Assembly: GCA_014656015.1 (NCBI GenBank)
Contig: BNBP01000028.1
Coordinates: 18,125 to 82,124 of the forward strand
From: Streptomyces griseoaurantiacus
GTDB lineage: Bacteria; Actinomycetota; Actinomycetes; Streptomycetales; Streptomycetaceae
Direction of reading: 5' to 3'
DNA: 64,000 nt
Under the pieces are notes generated by a model. It was given only the letters and a program-made list of their open reading frames with translations. It was not told the origin of the DNA and did no database searches. This document shows, piece by piece, positions 40,893 to 49,112 of this stretch. Every line of letters begins with the position of its first letter. Within the stretch, counting starts at the first letter, position 1. Made by a program: the position numbers and the translations under genes.

Positions 40893-42292
40893 GTCTCCTC
40901 CGGGCGGTGCACGACGAACGGCTGGAGGTTGCCGTACAGACCCCACGGCCCGCCCGCCACCCCCACACCGCTCTCCTTGGTGCCCGCGAAGGGCTGGGCG
41001 AGGGAGAGTTCGGCGTGGTGGTTGATCCACGCCGTGCCGCAGTCGAGCCGGTCCGCAACCTCCTCGGCCCGGTCCAGGTCTGTGCCCCACACCGAGCCGC
41101 CCAACCCGAAGCCGGTGTCGTTGGCGGCCTCGACGGCGTCGTCCAGACGTGTGTACGGCAGCACCGGCAGGACGGGCCCGAACTGCTCCTCGGTCACGAT
41201 CGGGCTGTGGGCCGGCACATCGGTCAGGATCGTCGGGGCGAAGAAGTGGCCCGGCCCGGGGAGCCGTCGGCCACCGGCCGCGGCGCGGGCGCCGGCCGCC
41301 AGCGCCTGACGGGTGCGGTGTGCGACACGGGCGAGCTGCGGGGCGTTGTTGAGCGGGCCGAGGCGGGTGGCGGGATCGAGCCCCGGCCCGACGACCGTGT
41401 CCCGGGCGCGCTGCGCCAGCGCCTCGACGACCTCCGGGTGGCGCCGGGCGGGGACGTAGAGCCGTTTGACGGCCATGCAGACCTGGCCGCAGTTGCGGAA
41501 GGCCGCCCAGAACAGCCGGTCCGCGATGCCGTCCACGTCCACGTCCTCCAGCAGGATCGCGGCGTCGTTGCCGCCCAGCTCCAGGGTGACCCGGGCGAGT
41601 GTGTCCGCCGCCGCGCGGGCGACGGCCCGCCCGGTGGGGATCGAACCGGTGAAGGTCACGTGCCGGATCCCGGGGTGTGCAACCAGACGGGCACCGAGCG
41701 GCTCACGTCCGGTGACGACCGTCAGGACGTCGGCGGGGAGGGCGGCGGAGAGGACGGACCCCAGCAGCAGGGTGGACAGCGGGGTGTAGGGGGAGGGTTT
41801 GAGCACCACCGTGTTGCCCGCGGCGAGCGCCGGGGCGAACTTCGCCGCCGCGAGCTGGAGCGGGAAGTTCCACGGCACGATCGCGGCGACCGGCCCCAGC
41901 GGACGCCAGCGCAGCTCGCTGCGGACCGGCCGCTCGTCGACGAGGGGGCGGGGGCCGTGGTCCAGCGCGGCGAAGTAGCGCAGCCGCGCGGCCGTACGGG
42001 CGACCTCCGCCCGCGACTCGGCCAGAGGTTTGCCCTGTTCCCGGGTGAGCAGGGGCGCGAGGTCGGTCCCGGCCGCCTCCACGGCGTCGGCCGCCGCACA
42101 CAGCGCGGCCGTACGGGCGGCGGCGTCCGTGCGCCACCCGTACCAGGCGGCACGAGCACGGTCGACGACCGCGTCCAGATCCTCCGGCCGCAGCTCGGGG
42201 GCCGTGCCGACGACCTCGCCCGTCGCCGGATCGGCCACGGGGAACCGTCCGGCGCGGATGGTGGGCGCACGGCGGACACGCCGGGCCGGCAT
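40883..42292 (-). CDS. NAD(P)+-dependent aldehyde dehydrogenase
   Basis: A 469-residue ALDH. VPWNFPLQLAAAKFAPALAAG and FTGSIPTG form the cofactor site, LELGGNDAAI holds the general-base Glu, and FRNCGQVCMAVKRLYV holds the catalytic Cys. ATG 42292 begins 8 bp after the MfnB-like gene's stop; upstream in-frame sequence is a shadow of that gene. It would oxidise an aldehyde to a carboxylate. In this operon the natural substrate is the formyl group of the furan made by the preceding enzyme. Confidence 0.9.
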   Translation of the reverse strand: MPARRVRRAPTIRAGRFPVADPATGEVVGTAPELRPEDLDAVVDRARAAWYGWRTDAAARTAALCAAADAVEAAGTDLAPLLTREQGKPLAESRAEVARTAARLRYFAALDHGPRPLVDERPVRSELRWRPLGPVAAIVPWNFPLQLAAAKFAPALAAGNTVVLKPSPYTPLSTLLLGSVLSAALPADVLTVVTGREPLGARLVAHPGIRHVTFTGSIPTGRAVARAAADTLARVTLELGGNDAAILLEDVDVDGIADRLFWAAFRNCGQVCMAVKRLYVPARRHPEVVEALAQRARDTVVGPGLDPATRLGPLNNAPQLARVAHRTRQALAAGARAAAGGRRLPGPGHFFAPTILTDVPAHSPIVTEEQFGPVLPVLPYTRLDDAVEAANDTGFGLGGSVWGTDLDRAEEVADRLDCGTAWINHHAELSLAQPFAGTKESGVGVAGGPWGLYGNLQPFVVHRPEETCP

Positions 42293-42300
42293 CCGGGCGG

Positions 42301-43056
42301 TCAGCTCGCGGCGGCGACGGCCGCCGCGTGCGCCTGGACGTGCCGGTCCATCTCCGCCCGGAAGGCGGCCACCAGAGAGGGCCGGATCCGGCCGGCGTTG
42401 CGGTCGCCGCCCTCGCAGACGGCCCCGCGCACCCCCACGATGTCCGTGCCCATACGGGCCAGTTCCTCCAGGTCGGGGGCCTTGACGCTGCCCGCGAGAG
42501 CGGCGAGGAGACCCGCCTCGTGCGCCAGCTCCACGAACCGGGCGCAGACCTCCGGCGGGGTGTGGTCGAACAGCCGTGACCCGTCCTTGACGGCCGTGTC
42601 GAGCATGGCCCCGTCGGAGCCGGAACGGCGGGCGATGTCCGGCAGTGCGAGCGGGTTGACGCAGCCGATCCGGTGGGCGTCGGCGTAGCCCGAGGCGACG
42701 ACGAACGCGTCGGGCCGGTGGTCCTTCACGGCCCGGACGACGCCGCGCATGACCTCGACGGCCTGCTCGGGCGTGGTGCAGCCATAGAGCCCGACCTTGA
42801 TGTACGAGGCCCCCGAGACGACCGCGCCGAGCGCGGCCTGGGCCACGGTACCGGGCTTGTAGGGCACGTCCCCCACGGTGGCGGAGACCGGCCTGTCCGC
42901 AGGGACCGCCTCGCGGATCGCTCTGATCACCCAGGGATAGTTCGCGCCGAGCGAGCCCTCGTCGGGCTTCTTGACGTCCACGATGTCGAGGTGTTCGGCC
43001 GCCTTCGCGCAGTCGAGGGCCTCCTCGACACTGTCCGGTGAGACGAGAAGCAACAC
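42301..43056 (-). CDS. (5-formylfuran-3-yl)methyl phosphate synthase (MfnB-like)
   Basis: A 251-residue TIM-barrel protein starting at GTG 43056, with GGAAGGAG 6 nt upstream. It matches MfnB of methanofuran biosynthesis throughout: DIVDVKKPDEGSLGAN (Asp27, Lys29 as Schiff-base lysine), SATVGDVPYKPGTV, KVGLYG, SGYADAHRIG, LDTAVKDGSRLFD (Lys157), VALAGS-like LAALAGSVK, and IVGVRGAVCEGGDRN. MfnB condenses two glyceraldehyde-3-phosphates into a phosphorylated 4-(hydroxymethyl)-2-furaldehyde. Streptomyces makes no methanofuran, and no other methanofuran gene is here. It leads an operon with an aldehyde and an alcohol dehydrogenase. Confidence 0.9.
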   Translation of the reverse strand: MLLLVSPDSVEEALDCAKAAEHLDIVDVKKPDEGSLGANYPWVIRAIREAVPADRPVSATVGDVPYKPGTVAQAALGAVVSGASYIKVGLYGCTTPEQAVEVMRGVVRAVKDHRPDAFVVASGYADAHRIGCVNPLALPDIARRSGSDGAMLDTAVKDGSRLFDHTPPEVCARFVELAHEAGLLAALAGSVKAPDLEELARMGTDIVGVRGAVCEGGDRNAGRIRPSLVAAFRAEMDRHVQAHAAAVAAAS

Positions 43057-43289
43057 CGTGCACTCCTTCCCCGTGTGCGCACCGGCCACGACGGGCAGGC
43101 CGCGCCGTCACGGAATCCCGGGCGATCACCTCATGGTCACAGCGGTCCGACGGTCACCGGTAGAGCGCGCGGAATCCGACCCGACCACCCACCGTGCACC
43201 GCACACCCCCTCAGTGCGCCGTCCGCGCCGGTGCCCATCCGGCACGTCGGGCGCGGCGGCCCCCGGGCCGTACCCCGCAGCGGTCTACG

Positions 43290-43432
43290 GCGTCGGAGAC
43301 GGCCCGGTGGTCCGACGGGCGCAGGGAGCGGTGGAGGGTCCGCAGCAGAGTGGACTCGCCGCTGCCGTTGGGGCCGACGAGGCCGACGATGTCGCCCTTG
43401 CGGACCCGCGGGCTCACGTCGCGCAGGACCGG
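43290..43432 (-). pseudogene. Relic: N-terminal half of FecE-type ABC ATPase (inverted)
   Basis: On the minus strand, LPVLRDVSPRVRKGDIVGL and GPNGSGESTLLRTL give the start of an iron-siderophore-type ABC ATPase through Walker A. The essential Walker lysine is changed (GSGE instead of GSGK). The frame then runs into unrelated Arg-rich sequence. The other half of the same gene begins at 43433 on the opposite strand, so an inversion with deletion of the Q-loop/signature region split it. Confidence 0.7.
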
Positions 43433-43815
43433 GAGCGTCAACGCGTATTGCTGGCAAGGGCGTTGGCCCAGGATTCCGGACTGCTCGTGCGGGACGAACT
43501 CACCGACCACCTAGGCGTCCGGGCCCGCTTCGAACTGCTGGACCAGATCCGTGCCACCGGCGCCGCCACCCTCGCCGTCCTGCACGACCTCGACCTCGCC
43601 GCCCGCTTCTGCGATCGCAAGGTCGTCCTGCACGAGGGCGCCGTGGCCCCGGCGGGACCGTCCTGGAGGTGCTCACGCCGGACCTCCTCGCCGACGTTTT
43701 CGGCGTCCGCGCGAGCGCCGCACGCCACACCGACGGCGTCGTCCGCCTCACCTACGCCGCCCGCCCCTCGCCCACGGCCTCGCCCACGGCCTCGGGCACG
43801 GCGAAGGCGAACGGG
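43433..43815 (+). pseudogene. Relic: C-terminal half of FecE-type ABC ATPase, frameshifted
   Basis: On the plus strand ERQRVLLARALAQDSGLLV continues past the signature motif, followed by a damaged Walker B (VRDELTDHLG for LDEPTNHLD) and the switch His in LAVLHDLDLAARFCDR. After about 43660 the frame shifts by one to TVLEVLTPDLLADVFGVRA. Pro/Ala/Thr-rich sequence then runs to the LacI stop. Two lesions plus lost motifs mean it is not functional. Confidence 0.7.
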
Positions 43816-44817
43816 TCACGGGCCGTGGCGGACCACCCGGGTCGGAACGGTGACGCGGCGGGCGGCCGGCGGAGCCGCGTCCCGGTGTTCGAGGCGGTCG
43901 ATCAGCAGCCGCGCGGCCTGCCTGCCGATCTCGTCGGCGTCGTAGGAGACGAGGGTCAGCGGCAGACCGAGGACGTCGGAGAGGTCGAAGTCGTCGAAAC
44001 CGGCGACGGGAAGGGTGACCCCCGCCTTGTACAGGGCCCGGATCGCACCCTGACTGATGCGGTTGTTGGTGCAGAACAGCGCGGTGGGGCGTTCGGACTG
44101 CCCGAGCAGTTCGACGGTGGCCCGTTCCGCCGCGGCCGAGTCGACCAGACCCTGACGGATGAGGGCGTTGTCCGGCTCGGTGCCGACCTCCTCGTGCGCC
44201 GCCCAGAAACCGCGCAGGCGCTCGGCGCCGGTGTAGAGCGCCGGCGGATTGCCGAGGAAGGCGATCCGGGTGTGTCCGTCGGCCAGGAGGCAGGCGGTCG
44301 CCTCGCGGGCGCCGTGGAAGTCCTCGACCAGGACGCAGTCGGTGTCGAGTCCGGCGGGCGGCCGCGCGGCGAAGACGACCGGGACGTGCCGCATGGCCGC
44401 GGCCAGATGCTGCTGCCTGCTGCCCGCCGGGACGACGATCAGTCCCTCGACCTGGTGGTCGACGAGCCCGTCGATGAGTTCGGGCTCCCGTTCGGGCTGC
44501 TCGCCCGAGTTGCTCAGCAGCATGCGGAAGCCGTACTCCGTCGCGATCTCCTGGACGCCGAGCGCGAGCCGTGAGTAGAAGGGGTTGGCGAGGTTGGTGA
44601 CGACCAGGCCGATCATCCCGCTGCCCCCGAGGCGCAGACTGCGCGCGGTCTGGTTGCGGCGGTAGCCCAGCCGGTCGACCGCCGCGAAGACCCGCTCGCG
44701 CGTCGCCTCGGACACGCCGGGGTCGTTCTTGAGCACGCGAGACACGGTCATGGCGCTGACCTGCGCGAGCTTGCCGACATCGTGCATGGTCGGCCCGCTG
44801 CCCCGGCGAGCGGTCAT
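43816..44817 (-). CDS. LacI-family repressor of mannan locus
   Basis: A 333-residue regulator starting MTARRGSG at ATG 44817. The helix-turn-helix is at about 12-35 (VGKLAQVSAMTVSRVLKND), with the hinge helix RNQTARSLRLGG. The periplasmic-binding-like core follows (IGLVVTNLANPFYSRLALG, LIVVPAGSRQQHLAAAM, CTNNRISQGAIRALYKAG, VAGFDDFDLSDVL). Last gene of the minus-strand arm behind ROK kinase and isomerase. It probably senses a mannose-related sugar and represses both arms through the operators at 47.54 and 47.69 kb. Confidence 0.88.
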   Translation of the reverse strand: MTARRGSGPTMHDVGKLAQVSAMTVSRVLKNDPGVSEATRERVFAAVDRLGYRRNQTARSLRLGGSGMIGLVVTNLANPFYSRLALGVQEIATEYGFRMLLSNSGEQPEREPELIDGLVDHQVEGLIVVPAGSRQQHLAAAMRHVPVVFAARPPAGLDTDCVLVEDFHGAREATACLLADGHTRIAFLGNPPALYTGAERLRGFWAAHEEVGTEPDNALIRQGLVDSAAAERATVELLGQSERPTALFCTNNRISQGAIRALYKAGVTLPVAGFDDFDLSDVLGLPLTLVSYDADEIGRQAARLLIDRLEHRDAAPPAARRVTVPTRVVRHGP

Positions 44818-44861
44818 GCCCCTGCCCCTTCCTCCGTCTGCCTGCACCGGCACCCCCGGCC

Positions 44862-45791
44862 TCACCGGGTCTCCGGGACGCCCCGCACCCACTCGGCCGC
44901 CCCGGTCAGGGGAGCCTCCTCGGGGTTCCGGGCCGGCCGGACGGGTACGTCGTCCGGTCCGCCGGCCGAGGCCAGCCCCGCGGTGAGCGCGGGGTGGATC
45001 AGGTCCCACGACCGGGCCATGGAGCCACCGACGACCACCGCGGTGGCGTCGAAGCGGTCGATCCAGGGAGCCAGGGCAAGGCCGAGTGCCTCGAAAGCGT
45101 AGCGGAAGGCCGACACCGCGGCGGCGTCGCCCGCCGTGGCACGCGCGGCCAGCTCGCGGACGTCGGGGAGGAGTTGTCCCACCTCGGGGGAGAGGCGCGC
45201 GTAGTGCCTCCGGATGCCTCGGCGGGAGACGGTGTCCTCCAGCGGGCGGCCGTGCACCGTCAGCCGGTGCACGTGTCCGTGCGGCGGGACCAGGGGGCCG
45301 GTGTGGACCGGGCGTCCGGCGGCCAGGAACGAAGAGCCCACCCCCGTGCCCAGCGTCAGGCAGACGACACGGTCGTGGCCCGCGGCGGCACCGGCGCCGT
45401 ACTCGCCGAGGGCGAACGCGTCGGCGTCGTTGAGGAAGCACAGCCGCTCCGCCCGGTCGGCCAGTCGCGCGCGCAGACCGGCCCCGACGTCGACGCCGGA
45501 CAGCGACTCGAACTTGCCCACGCCGGTGAAACGGCCGACACCCGTGGCGTAGTCGAAGGGGCCGGGGATCGCCACACCCCAGCACCCGCCGTGCCCGGCG
45601 GGCAACGCGAGGGCGGCCCCGGCGACGGCGTCGAGGAGGTCGCCGGCCGCCGCCCGCGGGTCCAGCGGGGCGCGGAGCACCGTCGAGGGGACGGGCCGAC
45701 GCGTGCCGGGGTCCACAAGCGCGGCGGTGACATGCGTACCGCCGATGTCGAGGACCGGCACCGGGACCCCTCCCGCGCGGGTATCGCTCAC
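44862..45791 (-). CDS. ROK-family sugar kinase without zinc motif
   Basis: A 309-residue kinase starting at GTG 45791, which overlaps the isomerase stop (GTGA). The ATP site is LDIGGTHVTAALVD at about 13-26 and LTLGTGVGSSFLAAG at about 145. FLNDADAFALGEYG carries the catalytic Asp. The usual ROK zinc signature CxCGxxGCxE is absent: after HGHVHRLTVHGRPLED there are no cysteines. It would phosphorylate imported mannose or a mannosyl sugar, supplying the adjacent isomerase. Substrate is inferred from the locus. Confidence 0.82.
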   Translation of the reverse strand: MSDTRAGGVPVPVLDIGGTHVTAALVDPGTRRPVPSTVLRAPLDPRAAAGDLLDAVAGAALALPAGHGGCWGVAIPGPFDYATGVGRFTGVGKFESLSGVDVGAGLRARLADRAERLCFLNDADAFALGEYGAGAAAGHDRVVCLTLGTGVGSSFLAAGRPVHTGPLVPPHGHVHRLTVHGRPLEDTVSRRGIRRHYARLSPEVGQLLPDVRELAARATAGDAAAVSAFRYAFEALGLALAPWIDRFDATAVVVGGSMARSWDLIHPALTAGLASAGGPDDVPVRPARNPEEAPLTGAAEWVRGVPETR

Positions 45792-47506
45792 GGTTCGACC
45801 ACCAGCGCCTTGACGATCCGCACCTCGTCGCCGCCCACCGCGCGGACGCGGTAGGCGCCGACGGAGGCCGGGACGGTGAGGGTCTCCGCGAACGCCATCG
45901 TGTGCGTACGGCCGTCCCGCGTCTCGACGACGGCGCCCTCGCCCTGGGCGACGTTGAGGATGTGGAAGCGGCCCGCGGTGTCGTCGGGGGCCTCGCGGCC
46001 CTGCGCCACCACGAGGCGGTGCACCGCGTAGAACATCTCGGGCAGCGCGCCGAGAACCTCCTCGCGCCAGCCCTCCCCGGAGCGGAGCGTGCGCGGCTGC
46101 TGGACGAGGTCCTTGGTGACGTCCGCCCCGCGCCGGGCGGTGTCCAGGTTGGCGAAGCCGTGCGCGTAGGGCAGTGGACGGGACGCGCCGGCGGCGTCCT
46201 TGCGCAGCCAGTCGTACAGCCGCAGCGAGTACAGGTACGGCGTCGCGCTCACCTCCAGCACCAGGTTGCCCGCGCCGGAGGCGTGCGGCGTGCCCGCCGG
46301 GATCATGAAGAGCTGCCCCACGGTCGCCGGATGGGACTGGACGTGGTCCTCCACCGGCATCGGGGTGCCGTGTGCGATGGAGTCCTCCACCTGGCGCCGC
46401 ATGGCCTCGGGGTCCGCCTCGTCGGTGAGTCCCAGCAGCACCCGGGAGCCGTCCTCGCCCGCCGTGACGTAGTACGTCTCGTGCTGGGTGTACGGCCAGC
46501 CGAAGACCTCCCGCATGTACTGCTCGCGGGGGTGGAGGTGCAGCGACAGGTTTCCGCCGCCCATGGTGTCGAGGTAGTCGAACCGGATGGGGAAGGACGT
46601 GCCGAACCGGCGGTGCACCTCCTCGCCGAGCATCTCCTGGGGATGCTCGACGCACAGCAGCTGGAACGGGATCTCGACCTGCGCCCCGCCCTTCTCGCCG
46701 ACCAGGACGCCCGCCTCGGGCGCGATCAGCTCGTAGCCGAGGGCCGTGTTGCCCGCCTGCGGGGTGAAGCCGAGCTCGCTCGCCGCCCACTGACCGCCCC
46801 ACGGGGTGGAGTTGAAGTACGGACGGGTGCGCACCGGGCCCCGGGCCAGACGGGCCAGCGTGGCGCGCAGCGCGGCACCGTCCAGCGAGGCCGGCCGGGC
46901 GGGGTCCTGGACGTCGATCCACCTCTCGACACGGCCGGCGAGCGCGTCACGGTGCCGGTCCTGTACAGGCCAGTCGGTGTAGAACAGGCGGACCAGACCG
47001 CCGAGTGCGGCGGGCCGTCCCAGATTGACGCCGACCGGCAGTTCGCCCTTGGCCACGGCCGCCTCGGCGTACCGCTTCGGCAGGTCCGCGTACCACAGCA
47101 CGTCCGGCGCGCACAGAGCGGCGCCCGGCCCGTACACCACCGACACCCCGTCCCCGGCGGGGCGTCCGGGCCGCGGAACGGCGTCGAACAGGTCCGCGAC
47201 CCGGGCCGTGGACAGGGGAGTGAAGAACGGGTCGCCCTCGGGGACGGGGCGGGCGGCGATCCGCTCGCCGGCGTCCGCCGCGTAGTGCGCACGGACGTCG
47301 AGGAGCGACACCTCGCGGCCGGTGGCGCGCACGGCTTCCGCGAGGCCGTCGGCCAGCGCGGCCCAGTCGAGCGCCGCGGGACCCTCCACCGCCAGGACGA
47401 GCGGGCCGGGCGGCAGCGCCGCGGCCGGGACGGACCAGCCGACGGCCACCTCCCCGGCGGCGGGCGGATAGCTGGGCAGAGGGTCGTACGAACGGGACAC
47501 GGGCAC
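45788..47506 (-). CDS. Class I mannose-6-phosphate isomerase with N-terminal extension
   Basis: A 572-residue protein from GTG 47506 (AAGGAG 6 nt upstream; GTG 47500 is an alternative). Residues about 1-200 form an alpha/beta, nucleotide-kinase-like extension. The cupin-type isomerase core follows from about 220: RPYFNSTPWGGQWAA, zinc ligands in LSLHLHPREQYM and TQHETYYV, and FMIPAGTPHASGAG. It interconverts mannose-6-phosphate and fructose-6-phosphate. About 170 residues longer than plain ManA. Divergent from the importer genes and coupled to the ROK kinase. Confidence 0.85.
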   Translation of the reverse strand: MPVSRSYDPLPSYPPAAGEVAVGWSVPAAALPPGPLVLAVEGPAALDWAALADGLAEAVRATGREVSLLDVRAHYAADAGERIAARPVPEGDPFFTPLSTARVADLFDAVPRPGRPAGDGVSVVYGPGAALCAPDVLWYADLPKRYAEAAVAKGELPVGVNLGRPAALGGLVRLFYTDWPVQDRHRDALAGRVERWIDVQDPARPASLDGAALRATLARLARGPVRTRPYFNSTPWGGQWAASELGFTPQAGNTALGYELIAPEAGVLVGEKGGAQVEIPFQLLCVEHPQEMLGEEVHRRFGTSFPIRFDYLDTMGGGNLSLHLHPREQYMREVFGWPYTQHETYYVTAGEDGSRVLLGLTDEADPEAMRRQVEDSIAHGTPMPVEDHVQSHPATVGQLFMIPAGTPHASGAGNLVLEVSATPYLYSLRLYDWLRKDAAGASRPLPYAHGFANLDTARRGADVTKDLVQQPRTLRSGEGWREEVLGALPEMFYAVHRLVVAQGREAPDDTAGRFHILNVAQGEGAVVETRDGRTHTMAFAETLTVPASVGAYRVRAVGGDEVRIVKALVVEP

Positions 47507-47537
47507 AGCTTGCTCCTTGCTCGGCTCCACGGTGTCA

Positions 47538-47549
47538 GTTAACGATAAC
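47538..47549. promoter_or_regulatory. LacI-type operator GTTAACGATAAC
   Basis: A near-palindrome (GTTAnCGnTAAC) 32 bp upstream of the isomerase start. Shares the CGTTAAC half-site with the site at 47685-47696, so both probably bind the local LacI repressor. Confidence 0.65.
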
Positions 47550-47668
47550 AACGCTTGGCCGAAGGTGTCCATGGTGGCCAGGCCAACCTTCTCGGAACAT
47601 CCGCACATCAATGACCAGGGATTTCGCCGAGTGCTGCTCGCGGGATGGATTCTTTTCCCTTCGGAGTC

Positions 47669-47697
47669 TTGCTACTGCTGGAATGGTGTCGTTAACC
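47669..47697 (+). promoter_or_regulatory. Importer promoter overlapping second operator
   Basis: TTGCTA (47669-47674) and TTAACC (47692-47697) are 17 bp apart. The operator-like GGTGTCGTTAAC at 47685-47696, 10 of 12 matching the isomerase-side site (GTTATCGTTAAC form), overlaps the -10. A repressor bound here would block the importer operon. Confidence 0.5.
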
Positions 47698-47798
47698 TCC
47701 ACGCAACACGTACCGGGCAGCTCCGGGGTTCCTCCGGCGTCACGCGCCCTGTGCTTCACATCCGGCCATGCAGTGGCCCGATTCCGTGAAGGTGATCA

Positions 47799-49112
47799 AT
47801 GTCAGCATCGGGCAGGACCAGCCGTGCGGCGGGGCCGCTCGCCCGGCGCCGCTTCCTCGCCGGGGTGGCCGCCGGTGCGGCCGCTCTGACGGCCGGAGGG
47901 TGCGCACGGGGAACGAGCACGTCCGCGCAGCCGGGAACCACGAGCATCTCCAACGACAACGCCACCTGGGACGACGGCTACCGCACGGCCGGCCGGCAGC
48001 TGAAGAAGATCACCGGGTACTCGCTCAGGCCACTGTCGAACCCGTCGGTCACCTCCTACCAGCAGGTCGTGCAGATGACCCTGCAGACCTCGAAATCCTC
48101 CGACCTCGTCAAATGGGCCTCCGGTTACCAGCTCAAACGGCTGGCCCGGGCCGGCGGGCTCACCGACCTGGGCGGGGTCTGGAAGAGTTACGCGGACAAG
48201 GGCTGGGTCCGCGGCGCGTCCCGGGACGCCTTCTCCTACCGCGGCACGGTGTACGGCATCCCGCTGTACGAGTCGTACTACGTGCTCTTCTACAGCAAGC
48301 CGGTGTTCAAGAAGCTGGGCCTGACCGCCCCGGCGAGCTGGGAGGAGCTCCTGCACTGCGCCGAGGTCCTCAAACGCAACGGAATCACCCCGTTCCTCGC
48401 CAGCCAGGTGGGCGGCTGGCCCGCCATCGAGTGGTTCCAGGAGCTGGTCAGCAAGACCGACCCGCACTTCTACCAGCGGCTGGTGGCCGGGCAGGCCTCC
48501 TACACCGACGAGCCGGCCCGCCGGGCGATGGACCTCTGGCAGGACTTCATGCGCAAGGGCTGGATGACGCCCCCCGACTTCGACCAGGCGCGCGGCCCCG
48601 GCGCCCTCAAGGAGGGCACGCTGGGCATGTTCCTGCACGGCACCTGGCAGGCCGCCGGCATGGCCGCGGCGGGCATGAAACCGGGCACCGACTACGGCGC
48701 CTTCCTCCTGCCCACCGTGCGTCCCACCACGGCGAAGAGCGTGATCGCCGAATCGGGTGTCTTCGTCGTGCCCAGCCGGGCCTCCTCGCACAGGGCGGCC
48801 GTGGCGAACGTCGCGGCCTGGCTCGACCCGTCCGTGCAGCGGGTGTGGAGCGACTTCCTCCAGGACAGCTCCGCCAACCCCGAGGTCCGCTCCAGCAATC
48901 CGGTGGTGGCGGCACTCCAGCGGGACATCGCCCGCGACCACCGGCTGCCGCTGGTCCGCTACTGGGAGGCCAGTCCGCCCAGCCTCATCCAGGGCAACAC
49001 CGACGACCTCGGCGGATTCATGGCCGGGCAGACCTCACCGGCCACGACCCTGCGCCGGATGCAGGAGCGCGCACACGACGAATGGGCGGCCTGGAAGCGA
49101 GACGAAGCATGA
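47799..49112 (+). CDS. ABC sugar-binding lipoprotein
   Basis: A 437-residue extracytoplasmic solute-binding protein. ARRRFLAGVAAGAAALTAGGC combines a TAT twin-arginine pattern with a lipobox cysteine, split here as RRRFLAG and LTAGGC. The bacterial SBP family 1 core follows (KSSDLVKWASGYQLKRLA, YESYYVLFYSKPVFKKLG, MFLHGTWQAAGMAAAG). ATG 47799 has GAAGGTG upstream. First gene of the plus-strand arm. The ligand is probably manno-oligosaccharide given the neighbouring hydrolases. Confidence 0.9.
   Translation: MSASGRTSRAAGPLARRRFLAGVAAGAAALTAGGCARGTSTSAQPGTTSISNDNATWDDGYRTAGRQLKKITGYSLRPLSNPSVTSYQQVVQMTLQTSKSSDLVKWASGYQLKRLARAGGLTDLGGVWKSYADKGWVRGASRDAFSYRGTVYGIPLYESYYVLFYSKPVFKKLGLTAPASWEELLHCAEVLKRNGITPFLASQVGGWPAIEWFQELVSKTDPHFYQRLVAGQASYTDEPARRAMDLWQDFMRKGWMTPPDFDQARGPGALKEGTLGMFLHGTWQAAGMAAAGMKPGTDYGAFLLPTVRPTTAKSVIAESGVFVVPSRASSHRAAVANVAAWLDPSVQRVWSDFLQDSSANPEVRSSNPVVAALQRDIARDHRLPLVRYWEASPPSLIQGNTDDLGGFMAGQTSPATTLRRMQERAHDEWAAWKRDEA

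Noticed and set aside
40883..43056. Methanofuran biosynthesis
   Set aside because: Only the MfnB-like step is present; no tyrosine decarboxylase, furan aminotransferase or polyglutamylation genes are nearby.
42293..43129. Long N-terminal extension of the aldehyde dehydrogenase
   Set aside because: The added residues are Arg/Gly-rich and overlap the MfnB-like gene in another frame.
43194..43514. Intact small ABC ATPase in one strand
   Set aside because: Walker A and Walker B parts are on opposite strands and the signature motif is missing, so only relics remain.
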